Assembly (NCBI GenBank): GCA_937927775.1
Contig: CALBEF010000040.1
Location: forward strand, 1 to 64,000
DNA: 64,000 nt
Direction of reading: 5' to 3'
From: an uncultured Anaerolineae bacterium
Lineage (GTDB): Bacteria; Chloroflexota; Anaerolineae; J036; Brachytrichaceae
The translations under genes and the position numbers were made by a program. Positions within the stretch are counted from its first letter, which is position 1. Each line of letters begins with the position of its first letter. This document shows positions 37,604 through 47,582 of this stretch, piece after piece. A model generated the notes under the pieces. The model ran no database searches. It saw only the letters and a program-made list of their open reading frames with translations, and was not told the DNA's origin.

Positions 37604-38689
37604 CTACTGCTTCTTTTGATTGGGGCGCAGGTAATAGCCGGTGTTCCTGTAGTTGACGCACAGGGCTGTGATATAGGCGGTCAACTCCATCAGCTTTTTC
37701 TCGCGCTGCTCCCGCTCGATCCACAGGTTGAGCGCCCTGGCGCGGTGCAGGCACTTGTCGATCAGGTCGTGGGCAACGGCGCTGTCGACGCCGACCCAGT
37801 ACGCCACCCGGTTGATCAGCGGCACTTTTTGAGCGCGGATGAAGGTCTCGGCCCGCTCGTAATCGCGGAACAGCGCGCGCCGGCTGGCGATGCGAGGCTG
37901 CTTGCGGAACATGGCTTTCAAGTCGGGGTCAAGGTAGCCGGTGGCCTTGCGATAGTAGTGCGCCGGCCTGGCGCGCATGAACTGGGCCACCGTCTCTTTG
38001 ACATCTTCGACCCGCTCGTACATCCAGGAGGTTTTGGTTTCGACCAGCGGGTCCTGCCGGCTCAACTCGCGGATGATCCGGTCGGCGTAGGTGAGTTTTT
38101 CCAGCGCCAATGGGCGATTCTTGTACTTGCGCCGCCAGCCGGAGCGCGGTGTCAGCCAGACGCAGAAGGTCTCGGCAAAATCCTCGTCGGGGTGCTTCTG
38201 GGCATAGTGGTCGCCGTTGGGATTGACGTAACTCCGGCTCCAGGGGTTGTAATCGAACTCATCGCTGTCGGGATATGTGCCGAAGAAGTTTCCCTGCACT
38301 TCAAAAAGCTGGCGAAATTCCGGCGTGCGATAGAGTTTGTACGCATAACAGAAGGCGTGCCCCACTTCGTGCCGCAGCACATCCACGATTTGCTGCTCGC
38401 TATATCGCCAGCCGCGAAATTCCGCGTTCAATTCCTGGAGCAGCGGGTGCGCGTCGTAGAAGCCAAGCGAGATGATCGGCGAGCCGGCGATGCATCCGTA
38501 GCCGGTGGACAGGTAGAACACCGGCTCCATGCGCCGAATCCCCGATCGCTTCAGGTCGGCGCGGACGATGGCAATCGCTTCCTCGAGATAAGTTCCCTCG
38601 ATGGACAGCCCCAGCTCGTTGATCGGCGTGTTCAGCAGTTCGAGCTTGAGCGTTTCAGTTTGATAGAGCAGTTGGCGAGTGCGACGCAT
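37604..38689 (-). CDS. Putative zinc-binding metallopeptidase
   Basis: 'VDVLRHEVGHAFCYAYKLY' HExxH and downstream 'HPDEDFAETFCVWLTP'. Confidence 0.75.
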   Translation of the reverse strand: MRRTRQLLYQTETLKLELLNTPINELGLSIEGTYLEEAIAIVRADLKRSGIRRMEPVFYLSTGYGCIAGSPIISLGFYDAHPLLQELNAEFRGWRYSEQQIVDVLRHEVGHAFCYAYKLYRTPEFRQLFEVQGNFFGTYPDSDEFDYNPWSRSYVNPNGDHYAQKHPDEDFAETFCVWLTPRSGWRRKYKNRPLALEKLTYADRIIRELSRQDPLVETKTSWMYERVEDVKETVAQFMRARPAHYYRKATGYLDPDLKAMFRKQPRIASRRALFRDYERAETFIRAQKVPLINRVAYWVGVDSAVAHDLIDKCLHRARALNLWIEREQREKKLMELTAYITALCVNYRNTGYYLRPNQKKQ

Positions 38690-38759
38690 GGCGACTCGTT
38701 CAATCTTGTCTGACTGACGCTTTCATGGAAGAGAGCAGGCTGGCCGGCGAGCGGGTATT

Positions 38760-39542
38760 CTAACCCGGCCGGTTCTGAAGGCCGCCGGTCCGGCCCGTCA
38801 GCCGGCCTGCTACTGCAGGGCTGATGGCCAGCACAAACAGCCCCATGTCCAGACCCTGCTGGACGCGCAGGCCGAAGAACATCATGGTTGCGTCGGCGCG
38901 GCCAAACTGAAGGACAAAGTCGCCGGCGCTGAAGAACAGCGTCCAGATCAGCAAAGGGTGCGCCGCGCCTTTTGTCCGCAGTGACGCCACGATCGGAATG
39001 GCGACGCATACAACCAGCCATGCGGCCATCAATATCTGCGTCGGCAGGCGCGGATTGCTCATCGAGTAGGCATCGGGCCAGTCAGCACGCAGATGCCACA
39101 GGATGCCATCCGTCCAAAACACCTCACGCCCGTAAGCGCATGCGTTGGAGATGCAGCCGATGGATGCGCCGATGCCGACCAGGGATGCCAGCGCCGCGAG
39201 GGACACAGGGTGAGGCCGTTTCATCCGGCTCGACAGCCGCCACCCGACCAGCATGCCCGCGATGGCGGCGTGCTCCGAGATGCCGGCCGCCGGTGCCAGG
39301 GTAACCTCCGCAGGCCGCTCGGCGAAGTAAGTGGCGTTCAGCGCGATGTAGCCGGCGCGGCCGGCTGCCAGCGCGCACACGCCGATCAACAAGAGCGCAT
39401 CCACGATATGCAGCCGGTCGCGCCACGACGCGCCCCCATGCCAGAGGCACCACGCGATGCCCGGCAGGGCGCACAGCCCGATCCAGAATGTGTAACTGCT
39501 CAGAGAGAGCGGGCCAAAAATGATCTGCGTGGACATGCTCAC
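38760..39542 (-). CDS. Lgt-like (prolipoprotein diacylglyceryl transferase-like) membrane protein, divergent
   Basis: 'AGRAGYIALNATYFAERPAEVTLAPAAGISEHAAIAGMLVGWRL', 'NPRLPTQILMAAWLV', multiple TM segments. Confidence 0.6.
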   Translation of the reverse strand: MSMSTQIIFGPLSLSSYTFWIGLCALPGIAWCLWHGGASWRDRLHIVDALLLIGVCALAAGRAGYIALNATYFAERPAEVTLAPAAGISEHAAIAGMLVGWRLSSRMKRPHPVSLAALASLVGIGASIGCISNACAYGREVFWTDGILWHLRADWPDAYSMSNPRLPTQILMAAWLVVCVAIPIVASLRTKGAAHPLLIWTLFFSAGDFVLQFGRADATMMFFGLRVQQGLDMGLFVLAISPAVAGRLTGRTGGLQNRPG

Positions 39543-39703
39543 CTCACAGACAACCGCTGCGTAGGGAAATCGTCAGGCGTGCCTGAATTTTGCGTTGGGA
39601 GAGCGTAGGGCGAGTTGCAGGTCAAGCGTCATGTTGCGGGCAGAAATTGTGTTAATGTGTTATCAGTCCGACGGGACTTCTCCTCCTTACTCCTCCTGAA
39701 CGT

Positions 39704-39732
39704 GAGGGCTTGTGAGCGGCGCACAAGCCCTC
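39704..39732. repeat. 11-bp hairpin GAGGGCTTGTG-agcggcg-CACAAGCCCTC
   Basis: Inverted repeat read directly. Confidence 0.6.
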
Positions 39733-39755
39733 ATCGCAGGGGAACCTGAACAAAC

Positions 39756-39793
39756 ACAAACCCGAAGGGTTGAGCCAACCCTTCGGGTTTTCG
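39756..39793 (-). terminator. Hairpin CCCGAAGGGTT/AACCCTTCGGG with T-rich flanks just 3' of the tRNA (minus strand)
   Basis: 11-bp perfect stem 39761-39787; minus-strand 3' flank TTTGTGTTTG. Confidence 0.75.
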
Positions 39794-39799
39794 TTTGAG

Positions 39800-39874
<75 letters not shown>

Positions 39875-39966
39875 CAACGCGCCTCGAGGCACAACAGGAA
39901 TCTGCTGTATCTCCGGGTCGCAGGTCGAAGATTGTAGCACAACACCCGGCCTATGTTATTACGCAT

Positions 39967-40944
39967 TTACGCCGGCAGCGGCGCGGGCGGCAGGTCTGAC
40001 TTTGGCGCGGCAAAACCGCTGAACTGGCGATAGGCCACCGTCCAGACCACGATGATAAACAGGTTCAGAAACAACCCCACGATCGACGTCAGCAGCGTGA
40101 TGATGGTGTAGATAGGCAAGTTAATCATTTCCCACGTGTCGGGCACATCACCCCGATTGATTTGCTCTATCCAGTTGCCCATCTGCGGGAGCACTGCCAG
40201 ATTGCCAAGCAATCCGAGCACAAAACCGATGACTGCGGTGATCAGGAAGACGATCACCGCCAGCAGGATGACATTGCCCAGGTTGGCGCGGAACAAGGCC
40301 CAGCCGCGCTTCAAACCGGCGATTGGGCCGGCGCCTTCGATCACAATGGCGCGCTCGCCCATCACCTGCACGCCGGCGGCGATCAAAAGATAGATCGATG
40401 AGATGCAGATCAGCCCAATGCCTGCGCACAACGCTGCCACAAACCCGCCCACCACGGATTCTGCCTGCTCGAGCGTGCTCTGCATGAGCGAGATGAACGG
40501 CAAAGCAAAAATCACAAGGACCAGAGCCCCAATGACAATCGCTGGCAGAAAGAGAACGATGTTAAACACGAGCAGCGGGATGAGCTTGCGGAAGCCGGCC
40601 CCAAGCGTGTAGCTGAAGGATGCGCTTCCCGTCGTCTCGATGCTGTGAACGCCGGCAATGACCCCGCCGCGAACCACCAGCAGGATTACCGCCGACAGCG
40701 CGCTGATCGCCAGCAGCAGCAGAATCAACGGCAACCACACCGCGAACACACGCGCATAGGCGGCCAGCATCTCCGCGCCGGAGGTCGCGTTCATAAAGTC
40801 CTCTGGCCGGAACGCAAAGTTAAGTCCCGCGCCGAGCAGCGCCCCGATGAAGCTGAGCAACGTCGGCGCCAGCATCACCACCCAGAGCGCGCGGTGTTGA
40901 AAAGTGATCCTGATTGCGCGCGAAAGCGTCATGCCGATATTCAT
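39967..40944 (-). CDS. Multi-pass membrane protein of unknown function (DUF-type, glycerophosphodiester-phosphodiesterase-membrane-domain-like)
   Basis: About six hydrophobic segments; 'GERAIVIEGAGPIAGLKRGWALFRANLGNVILLAVIVFLI'. Confidence 0.65.
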   Translation of the reverse strand: MNIGMTLSRAIRITFQHRALWVVMLAPTLLSFIGALLGAGLNFAFRPEDFMNATSGAEMLAAYARVFAVWLPLILLLLAISALSAVILLVVRGGVIAGVHSIETTGSASFSYTLGAGFRKLIPLLVFNIVLFLPAIVIGALVLVIFALPFISLMQSTLEQAESVVGGFVAALCAGIGLICISSIYLLIAAGVQVMGERAIVIEGAGPIAGLKRGWALFRANLGNVILLAVIVFLITAVIGFVLGLLGNLAVLPQMGNWIEQINRGDVPDTWEMINLPIYTIITLLTSIVGLFLNLFIIVVWTVAYRQFSGFAAPKSDLPPAPLPA

Positions 40945-40996
40945 CGTGTCATCTCCCTGTGTGTCTTGTATGGCTGAAGCTCTGCGCCCGTCTGCT

Positions 40997-42442
40997 TCAG
41001 CCGTGCTTCACGTACACGGTTTTGGTGCGAGTATAGAACTCAATGGCAGCCTGGCCCTGCTCCTTGAACGTGTTGGCGCTGGAATTTTTGAATCCGCCGA
41101 AGGGCGCCTGCAAGGCCAGGCCGGTGGTCTGTTCGTTGATCTTCACCACGCCGGCCTCGACGCGGTTGGCAAACGTGAACGCCTTCTTCAAATCATTTGT
41201 GACGATGCCCGCCGATAACCCGAACCCGATCGCATTCGCTTTGTCGATCGCGTCGTCGATGTCCCGCGCCCGGATGATGCTGATAACCGGCCCGAAGACT
41301 TCTTCCTGGGCAATGCGCATGTTCACATCGGCATGGTCGAACACGGTCGGCTGCACGTAGAATCCGCCGTCCATCGCCCTGCTGCCGCCGGCCAGCAGTT
41401 TGGCGCCCTCCTTCTGCCCGATCTCGATGTACATCAGATCGGTTTCGAGTTGATCCTGGTTGACAGCCGGCCCCATCTGCACCCCGCTCTCCAGCCCATT
41501 GCCGACTTTCAAGTTGCGCGCCGCTTCTGCTAATGCCTCGGCGTAGTGATCGGCGATGCCCTCCTCAACGATGACGCGACTGGTGGCGGTGCACGCCTGG
41601 CCGGTCAACCCAAAACCGCCCAGCACGGCCAGGCTCACGGCCAGCTTCAGGTCGGCGTCGTTCAGCACGATCATCGGGTTCTTGCCGCCCATCTCCAACT
41701 GCACACGGGTCATGTTTTTGACGGCTTTGGCGTAAATACCCGACCCGACAACATACGAGCCGGTGAAGCTGATGCCCTTGACGGCGGGATTGGTGGCGAT
41801 CTCGTCGCCGGCCACTTTGCCCGACCCGGTGACGTAGTTGACCACGCCTGGCGGCAGGCCGGCTTCCACCAGCGCCTCGACCAGCATGAGCGCCGTTTGC
41901 GGCGCAAGCGAAGCCGGCTTGAACACCACCGTGTTGCCATATACCAGCGCCGGGGCCATCTTCCAGGCCGGGATGGCGATCGGAAAATTCCACGGCGTGA
42001 TCAGACCGATCACACCCAGCGGCTCGCGCCGGGTGTACAAGAGCGTGTCGCTGGCATTGGCCGGCAACACATCGCCGCCCATGCGCCAGCCCTCGCCGGC
42101 GTAATACTTGAAAATGTCTCGGGCGCGCGCAACTTCGATCCTGGCCTCGGCCAGTGTCTTGCCTTCTTCACGGGTCAGGCAGGTTGCCATGTCCTCCAGC
42201 CGGGCGGCGATGATCTGGCTCGCTTTGTCGAGGATGGCCCCGCGCGCCGGCGCCGGCATCGCCGCCCATTGTGGGAACGCTGCCTGCGCCGCTTCAATCG
42301 CGCGCCGCACGTCGTCGCGTGTGGCCGATGGGAAGATGCCCAGGACTTCGCGCGTGCTGGCCGGGTTGCGCGTCTCGAACGTCGCGCCGTCCGACGCGCT
42401 CACCCACTCGCCGTTGATCAGATTTTTGAAAGTGACTGGCAT
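40997..42442 (-). CDS. Aldehyde dehydrogenase family protein
   Basis: 'GLITPWNFPIAIPAWKMAPALVYGNTVVFKPAS', 'LEMGGKNPMIVLNDAD', 'GLTGQACTATSRVIVEEGI'. Confidence 0.93.
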   Translation of the reverse strand: MPVTFKNLINGEWVSASDGATFETRNPASTREVLGIFPSATRDDVRRAIEAAQAAFPQWAAMPAPARGAILDKASQIIAARLEDMATCLTREEGKTLAEARIEVARARDIFKYYAGEGWRMGGDVLPANASDTLLYTRREPLGVIGLITPWNFPIAIPAWKMAPALVYGNTVVFKPASLAPQTALMLVEALVEAGLPPGVVNYVTGSGKVAGDEIATNPAVKGISFTGSYVVGSGIYAKAVKNMTRVQLEMGGKNPMIVLNDADLKLAVSLAVLGGFGLTGQACTATSRVIVEEGIADHYAEALAEAARNLKVGNGLESGVQMGPAVNQDQLETDLMYIEIGQKEGAKLLAGGSRAMDGGFYVQPTVFDHADVNMRIAQEEVFGPVISIIRARDIDDAIDKANAIGFGLSAGIVTNDLKKAFTFANRVEAGVVKINEQTTGLALQAPFGGFKNSSANTFKEQGQAAIEFYTRTKTVYVKHG

Positions 42443-42479
42443 GGCTTACTCCCATGCGTATTCTATTCAACAACTCGGT

Positions 42480-45380
42480 TCAGCCTGTGTTGCGCAGACC
42501 GCTGCTGACGCCGTTGATGGTCAGGTCGATCACTGCGCGCAGCAGATCCATATCGTCGGCAGCGGCGGACTGTCGGCGCAGCCGGCGGATCATCTCCACC
42601 TGGATGTAATTGAGCGGATCCACGTAGGGGTTGCGCAACTGAATGGAGCGCTGTAAGACCGGCTCATTGTCCAGCAGGGCGTTCTGGCCGGTGATGGCGC
42701 AAACAGCCCGCCGCGCCCGCTCGTACTCCGCATGGATCAGCCCGAAAATGCGCGCGCGGATGGATTCATCTTCCACCAGCGAGGCGTACTGCGCGGCGAT
42801 GCCCATGTCGGCCTTGGTCAGGCTCTGCTGCGCGTTGTCGATCAGCGTCTGAAAGAACGGCCACTCGCGGTACATCTCGCGCAGCAGGCCGGCCCCCTCC
42901 TGATATTCCGCGCTGGCAGATTCTCCGTCGGGCGGGATGGCCCCGGCGGCCTGAAGCCCTGTACCGAGGCCATACCAGCCGGGCAACACAAAGCGGCTCT
43001 GCATCCACGAGAACACCCACGGAATCGCGCGCAGATCGGCCACGCTGCGCGTCTGGCGGCGATAGGCCGGCCTGGAGCCGATCTTCAGCCCGCTGATCTC
43101 ATTGATCGGGGTGGCCTGCTGCCAGAAGGTGAGGAAGTCAGGATCGTCGTATACCAGCGCGCGATAGGCGGCTACACTGACAGCGGCCATGCGTTCCATG
43201 CACGCGCGCCACGCCGATGGCACTGGCCCTGGATGTCGCGCCTGGTGAATCGCCAGCAGCGCGCCATACACGACCTGCTCCAGATGACGATGCGCGATGT
43301 CGGGGTCGTGATAGCGCGTGGATAACACCTCGCCCTGTTCAGTAATGCGAATGCTGCCGTGAATCAGGCCCTGCGGCTGGGCGAGAATGGCCCGCGCCGC
43401 CGGCCCGCCGCCGCGCGCGATCGTGCCGCCGCGCCCGTGAAACAAGGTGAACGTGACGCCGGCTTCCTCGCACGCGCGGGCAATCGTTTCCTGCGCCTTG
43501 AACAGCGCCCAGTTGGCGGCCAGATATCCGCAGTCCTTGTTGCTGTCCGAATAGCCCAGCATAATCATCTGGTGATTGCCGGTCTGTCGCAGATGCTCGC
43601 GGTAGCGCGGGTGATCGAACATGGCTTTCAGAATCGCCGGTGCGCGGTCGAGGTCGTCCAGCGTCTCAAACAGCGGCGCAATGGGCATGTTCGCGCCGCA
43701 CCAGCGCAGCATCAACAGCACTTCCAGCACATCCGAAAGCCCATTCGTCATGCTGATGACGTACACGCCCATCACCTCGCGCCCATAGCGGCGCATGGCT
43801 TCGCGCGCGAGTTGCATCGGCTCGATCACGCTGCGCGTTTCGTCGCTCAGGTCGCCGGCGCGATCGAGAACGCTGCGCGCCGGCCTGGACAGCGCCCGGC
43901 TCAAAACAGCGACTTTCTGCGCCTCATCCAGCGCGGTGTACGGCGCGCTGCCGGCTTCCTCGCTCAGCATTCCATTCACCTTGCCGAGCACCTCGGCCAC
44001 GGCCGCCTCATGCCAGGCCGAGTGCTGGCGCAAGTCGAGCCGGGCCATGTGCGCGCCAAACACGGCGAGTTGCCGGCCCAGGCGCTTCAGTTCGCCGTCG
44101 ATCAGCCGCGCGCCGCGCCCGGCGCTGAGGCTGCGCGCCACTGCCTCCAGCGTGTCGGCCACGTCAGCCGCCTGCATGTCCGGCTCGACCGGCAATGGCA
44201 GCGATAGATTGTTCGAGAGCATCACACTGCGGGACTGGGCAAAGGGGTAGAGCGGCCGGGTTGTCGTCTGTTGCCAGGCGTCGGCCAGCCGCGCCGCCAG
44301 GTCGGCCAGCACAACGCGATAGGGTTCGTTGGGATATCGCTCGGCGAGCGCGCGCACATGGCGCGACGTGAAGCGCCCGGCGGCAATCCGCTCCAGCACT
44401 TCTGCCGAGATGCGATCGCGGCGTTTGGAGATGCTGAGCAGGCGCGACAGTTCGTGAGCGGCTTCGCGCAGTTTTTCGAGCGCCAGCCGGCGGTGCAACT
44501 GCATCGTCTCAGCGGTGACGACTGTGGTGACGTTGGGGTTGCCATCTCGGTCGCCGCCGATCCAGGAGCCGAAGGTCAGCCAGCGCGCGGGGGCGCGCAC
44601 GCCGGGGTAGTGCTGCGCCAGCGCCTGTTCCAGGTCAGCCTGAAGGCGAGGCAGCGTGTCCCACAGGGTGTTGTTGAAGTACCACAGGCCGGTGCGCACC
44701 TCGTCGGTCACGGCCGGCTGAATGGCGCGTGAACGGTCGGTCAGCCACAGGGCGGTGATCTCACGGCGCAGCGCATCGTCAATTGACGATGGACTATGGA
44801 CGATGGACGATGGGTTGCCGTCTCCGGCTTGTCCCGCTTCTCCGCGCAGCAAATTGGCGATGCGGCGCAGCCGGGTGAGCACGGTGCGGCGCTTCGACTC
44901 GGTCGGGTGCGCCGTCAGCACCAGCTCGACGCTCAGTTTGTCGAGGATGTCCTGCAACTCCTCGGCCGGCATGCCGTGCTGCTTCAGTTCGAGGATGGCC
45001 GCCTCGATGGATTCGCGGACGGGGGGCGCCTGGCCGCCATCATCCCATGCGCGCGATCGCGCCGCGCGATGTTGCCGCAGCCGGCGCGTGCGGTAATCTT
45101 CTTCGGCCAGGTTCACCAGCTCGAAGTACGTGGTGAAGGCCATCGCCATCTCGAAGGCTTCATGGGCGGACAGATGGCCGATCAGATCATGCAGTTGCGC
45201 GCCCGATGCCGCGTCTCCGCTGCGGCTGTTTTTGGCGAGTTGCCGCGCCTCCTCGACCAGATCGAAGATGCGCTGTCCTTCCAGGTCGGCGATGAGTTCG
45301 CCGAGCGCGCTGCCCAGCCGGCGAATCTGCGCCGCCAGAAAGTCCAGCGTGATCTCACCAGATGGGATGAGATGGCCCAT
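42480..45380 (-). CDS. ppc: Phosphoenolpyruvate carboxylase
   Basis: 'VLTAHPTESKRRTVL', 'GSWIGGDRDGNPNVT', 'MLGYSDSNKDCGYLAANW', 'FHGRGGTIARGGGP', C-terminal 'SSGLRNTG'; probable start MGHLIPS. Confidence 0.95.
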   Translation of the reverse strand: MGHLIPSGEITLDFLAAQIRRLGSALGELIADLEGQRIFDLVEEARQLAKNSRSGDAASGAQLHDLIGHLSAHEAFEMAMAFTTYFELVNLAEEDYRTRRLRQHRAARSRAWDDGGQAPPVRESIEAAILELKQHGMPAEELQDILDKLSVELVLTAHPTESKRRTVLTRLRRIANLLRGEAGQAGDGNPSSIVHSPSSIDDALRREITALWLTDRSRAIQPAVTDEVRTGLWYFNNTLWDTLPRLQADLEQALAQHYPGVRAPARWLTFGSWIGGDRDGNPNVTTVVTAETMQLHRRLALEKLREAAHELSRLLSISKRRDRISAEVLERIAAGRFTSRHVRALAERYPNEPYRVVLADLAARLADAWQQTTTRPLYPFAQSRSVMLSNNLSLPLPVEPDMQAADVADTLEAVARSLSAGRGARLIDGELKRLGRQLAVFGAHMARLDLRQHSAWHEAAVAEVLGKVNGMLSEEAGSAPYTALDEAQKVAVLSRALSRPARSVLDRAGDLSDETRSVIEPMQLAREAMRRYGREVMGVYVISMTNGLSDVLEVLLMLRWCGANMPIAPLFETLDDLDRAPAILKAMFDHPRYREHLRQTGNHQMIMLGYSDSNKDCGYLAANWALFKAQETIARACEEAGVTFTLFHGRGGTIARGGGPAARAILAQPQGLIHGSIRITEQGEVLSTRYHDPDIAHRHLEQVVYGALLAIHQARHPGPVPSAWRACMERMAAVSVAAYRALVYDDPDFLTFWQQATPINEISGLKIGSRPAYRRQTRSVADLRAIPWVFSWMQSRFVLPGWYGLGTGLQAAGAIPPDGESASAEYQEGAGLLREMYREWPFFQTLIDNAQQSLTKADMGIAAQYASLVEDESIRARIFGLIHAEYERARRAVCAITGQNALLDNEPVLQRSIQLRNPYVDPLNYIQVEMIRRLRRQSAAADDMDLLRAVIDLTINGVSSGLRNTG
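44782..44814. repeat. Heptanucleotide repeat (ATTGACG/ATGGACG) embedded in frame in ppc
   Basis: attgacg|atggact|atggacg|atggacg|atggg; encodes (minus) NPSSIVHSPSSID. Confidence 0.75.
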
Positions 45381-45406
45381 ATCCGGCGAGTATACTGGGC
45401 GCTTGT

Positions 45407-46654
45407 ATGGCACTCCGCTTGTATCGCGTCGATCCATTCCTGCGACGTTTCTCCGCCCGTGTGACCGCCCTTGCGACTATCGATGGCCGGCCTGCTGTGG
45501 CGCTCGACCAGACTGCCTTCTACCCGACCTCCGGCGGCCAGGCGTTCGACCGGGGCGCGCTCAATGGCATCGACGTGGTTGACGTGATCGAACGTGACGA
45601 CGGCGAGATCATGCACATCCTCGCGCAGCCCGCTCAATTTGCGGTGGGCGAGACGCTGGATGGGGAGATCGACTGGCCGCGCCGGTTCGATCACATGCAA
45701 CAGCACACCGGCCAGCATGTGCTGTCGGCGGCGTTTGTGCGCGTGGCCGGCCTCGACACCCTGTCCGTCCACATGGGCGACGAGGCGTGCACGCTGGACT
45801 TGCCAACGCCCCGCCTCGACCCGGCGCTCATCGAGCGCGTCGAAGACGCCGCCAATCAGGCCATCTACGATGATCTGCCCGTGATCGCGCGGGAAGTGAC
45901 CGAAGCCGAATTGTCCGGCATTCCGCTGCGCAAGCCGCCTGCCGTGAGCGGCCTGATCCGCATCGTCGAAGTGCAGGGCCTGGACTGGTCTGCCTGTGGT
46001 GGAACGCATGTGGCTTCGACCGGCCAGATCGGCATGATTCGAGTGTATAAGGCTGAAAAACGCGGCAACGAGACGCGCGTGTATTTTCACTGTGGCCGGC
46101 GCGCGCTGCTCGATTACCGGCAGGCCGGCGCGGTGGTTGCTGCGCTGGCCGACGGATTTCGCGTCAGCCGGCGCGAATTGCCGGAGGCCGTGGAACGCTT
46201 GCGCGCCGAGGCGCACGCTGCGCGCAAGGCGCTGACAGAGGCTCAAGAGAAACTGGCCGAGTTGGAGGCAACTGCGCTGTTGCAGAATGCCAGAGCCGCC
46301 GCCGGCGACGCTTCGCCCATCGTCATCGCGCGCGTGTTCACAGATCGAGACGCGGCGCAACTCAAGGTGATCGCCAAACGTCTGACGGCGGAGCCGGGCG
46401 TAGTGGCGCTGTTGGGCGCGCCGGGCGAGAAGGCCAGCCTGTGCTTTGCGCGCTCGAAAGACGCCGCCGGGGACATGGGCAAATTATTGCGCGACGCGCT
46501 GGCCACGCTGGGAGCGAAGGGCGGCGGCTCGGCCGACTTTGCGCAGGGCGGCGGCGCGCCGGCCAGCGCAGATCAGGTGCGGCAGGCCGTGGATCGGGCG
46601 CGGATCGGGGTGCAAGGCGATCCATCTGGCAACACGCCACCGATCGGGAGTTGA
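45407..46654 (+). CDS. Alanyl-tRNA editing protein (AlaX/DHHA1-domain)
   Basis: 'TAFYPTSGGQAFDRG', 'HMQQHTGQHVLSAAF', 'SACGGTHVASTGQIG', C-terminal DHHA1-like 'GGGSADFAQGGG'. Confidence 0.9.
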   Translation: MALRLYRVDPFLRRFSARVTALATIDGRPAVALDQTAFYPTSGGQAFDRGALNGIDVVDVIERDDGEIMHILAQPAQFAVGETLDGEIDWPRRFDHMQQHTGQHVLSAAFVRVAGLDTLSVHMGDEACTLDLPTPRLDPALIERVEDAANQAIYDDLPVIAREVTEAELSGIPLRKPPAVSGLIRIVEVQGLDWSACGGTHVASTGQIGMIRVYKAEKRGNETRVYFHCGRRALLDYRQAGAVVAALADGFRVSRRELPEAVERLRAEAHAARKALTEAQEKLAELEATALLQNARAAAGDASPIVIARVFTDRDAAQLKVIAKRLTAEPGVVALLGAPGEKASLCFARSKDAAGDMGKLLRDALATLGAKGGGSADFAQGGGAPASADQVRQAVDRARIGVQGDPSGNTPPIGS

Positions 46655-46659
46655 GGGTG

Positions 46660-47550
46660 ATGAAAAAGCTTCAGAAGAACATCTACTATCACACCACCAG
46701 CGACGGCATGAATCTCGGTTGCATCATTGGCGACGACGGGCCGGTCAGCATCGATCTGCCGCTGACGCCCGAAGAGACTCTGGACTGGCGGGCGCAGATT
46801 GCGACACTGAGCGACAAACCGCTGCGGATGGTGATCTTCACCGCAGCCGATCGGGTGAATAGTGAGGCGCTGGCGGCGCTGGCGGCGCATCCGGGGCCGC
46901 TCAGCATTCCGTCGATCATCCACGACGCCGGTTTCGCCCAGTTGTATGCCGCGCTCGAAGCGTCACAGCCGAAATCGCCGGAGCCGTTGACGCCGGCCCA
47001 GTTGCGCGAGCGGGCGGTGCTGCCGGATATCACATTCACCGATTCGACGACGCTGGTTGTCGGCTCGGCGAATCCGTTGTTCGTCGATGTCAAACACGTG
47101 GGCGGCTATTCATCCGGCAGCGCGATCGTCGTCGTGCGCGACGCCGGCATTGTTTTCACAGGCGATCTGATCACCAGCAGGGAGCCGCCATCTCTGACAC
47201 AGAGCAATCTCGAGCAATGGAGCGCGACGCTCACCGATTTCAAGCGCAGCCTGAAGACGGCCACGCTTGTGCCGGGACGCGGGCCGGTTGCGGATGTGGC
47301 GGCAATCTCCGAGACGCTGGCCTGGTTGAAGGCAGCGCGCAGCGCCGTGCACAAGCTGGTGCGCGGCCGCAAGACGCGGGCAGATGTGGCCGCGATTGTT
47401 CCGCAATTGCTGGCGACGTACACGGTCAAGCCGGGCAAATCGAGACGCGGCGGCGCCGACACGAGCGTCATTGAGCGGCGCGTCCTGCTCAGCCTGGAAT
47501 ATCTCTTCGACCAGTTCAGCAAGGTCGAAGAGCAGCCTGTTGTGAATTGA
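46660..47550 (+). CDS. MBL-fold-like protein lacking canonical metal-binding motif
   Basis: Overall MBL layout ('GCIIGDDGPVSIDLPL', 'GIVFTGDLITSREPP', 'LVPGRGPVADVAAI') but 'VIFTAADRVNSEAL' replaces HxHxDH. Confidence 0.6.
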   Translation: MKKLQKNIYYHTTSDGMNLGCIIGDDGPVSIDLPLTPEETLDWRAQIATLSDKPLRMVIFTAADRVNSEALAALAAHPGPLSIPSIIHDAGFAQLYAALEASQPKSPEPLTPAQLRERAVLPDITFTDSTTLVVGSANPLFVDVKHVGGYSSGSAIVVVRDAGIVFTGDLITSREPPSLTQSNLEQWSATLTDFKRSLKTATLVPGRGPVADVAAISETLAWLKAARSAVHKLVRGRKTRADVAAIVPQLLATYTVKPGKSRRGGADTSVIERRVLLSLEYLFDQFSKVEEQPVVN

Positions 47551-47582
47551 ATCCCGCGCGCCGGGTGATGAGAACGTCCGAG

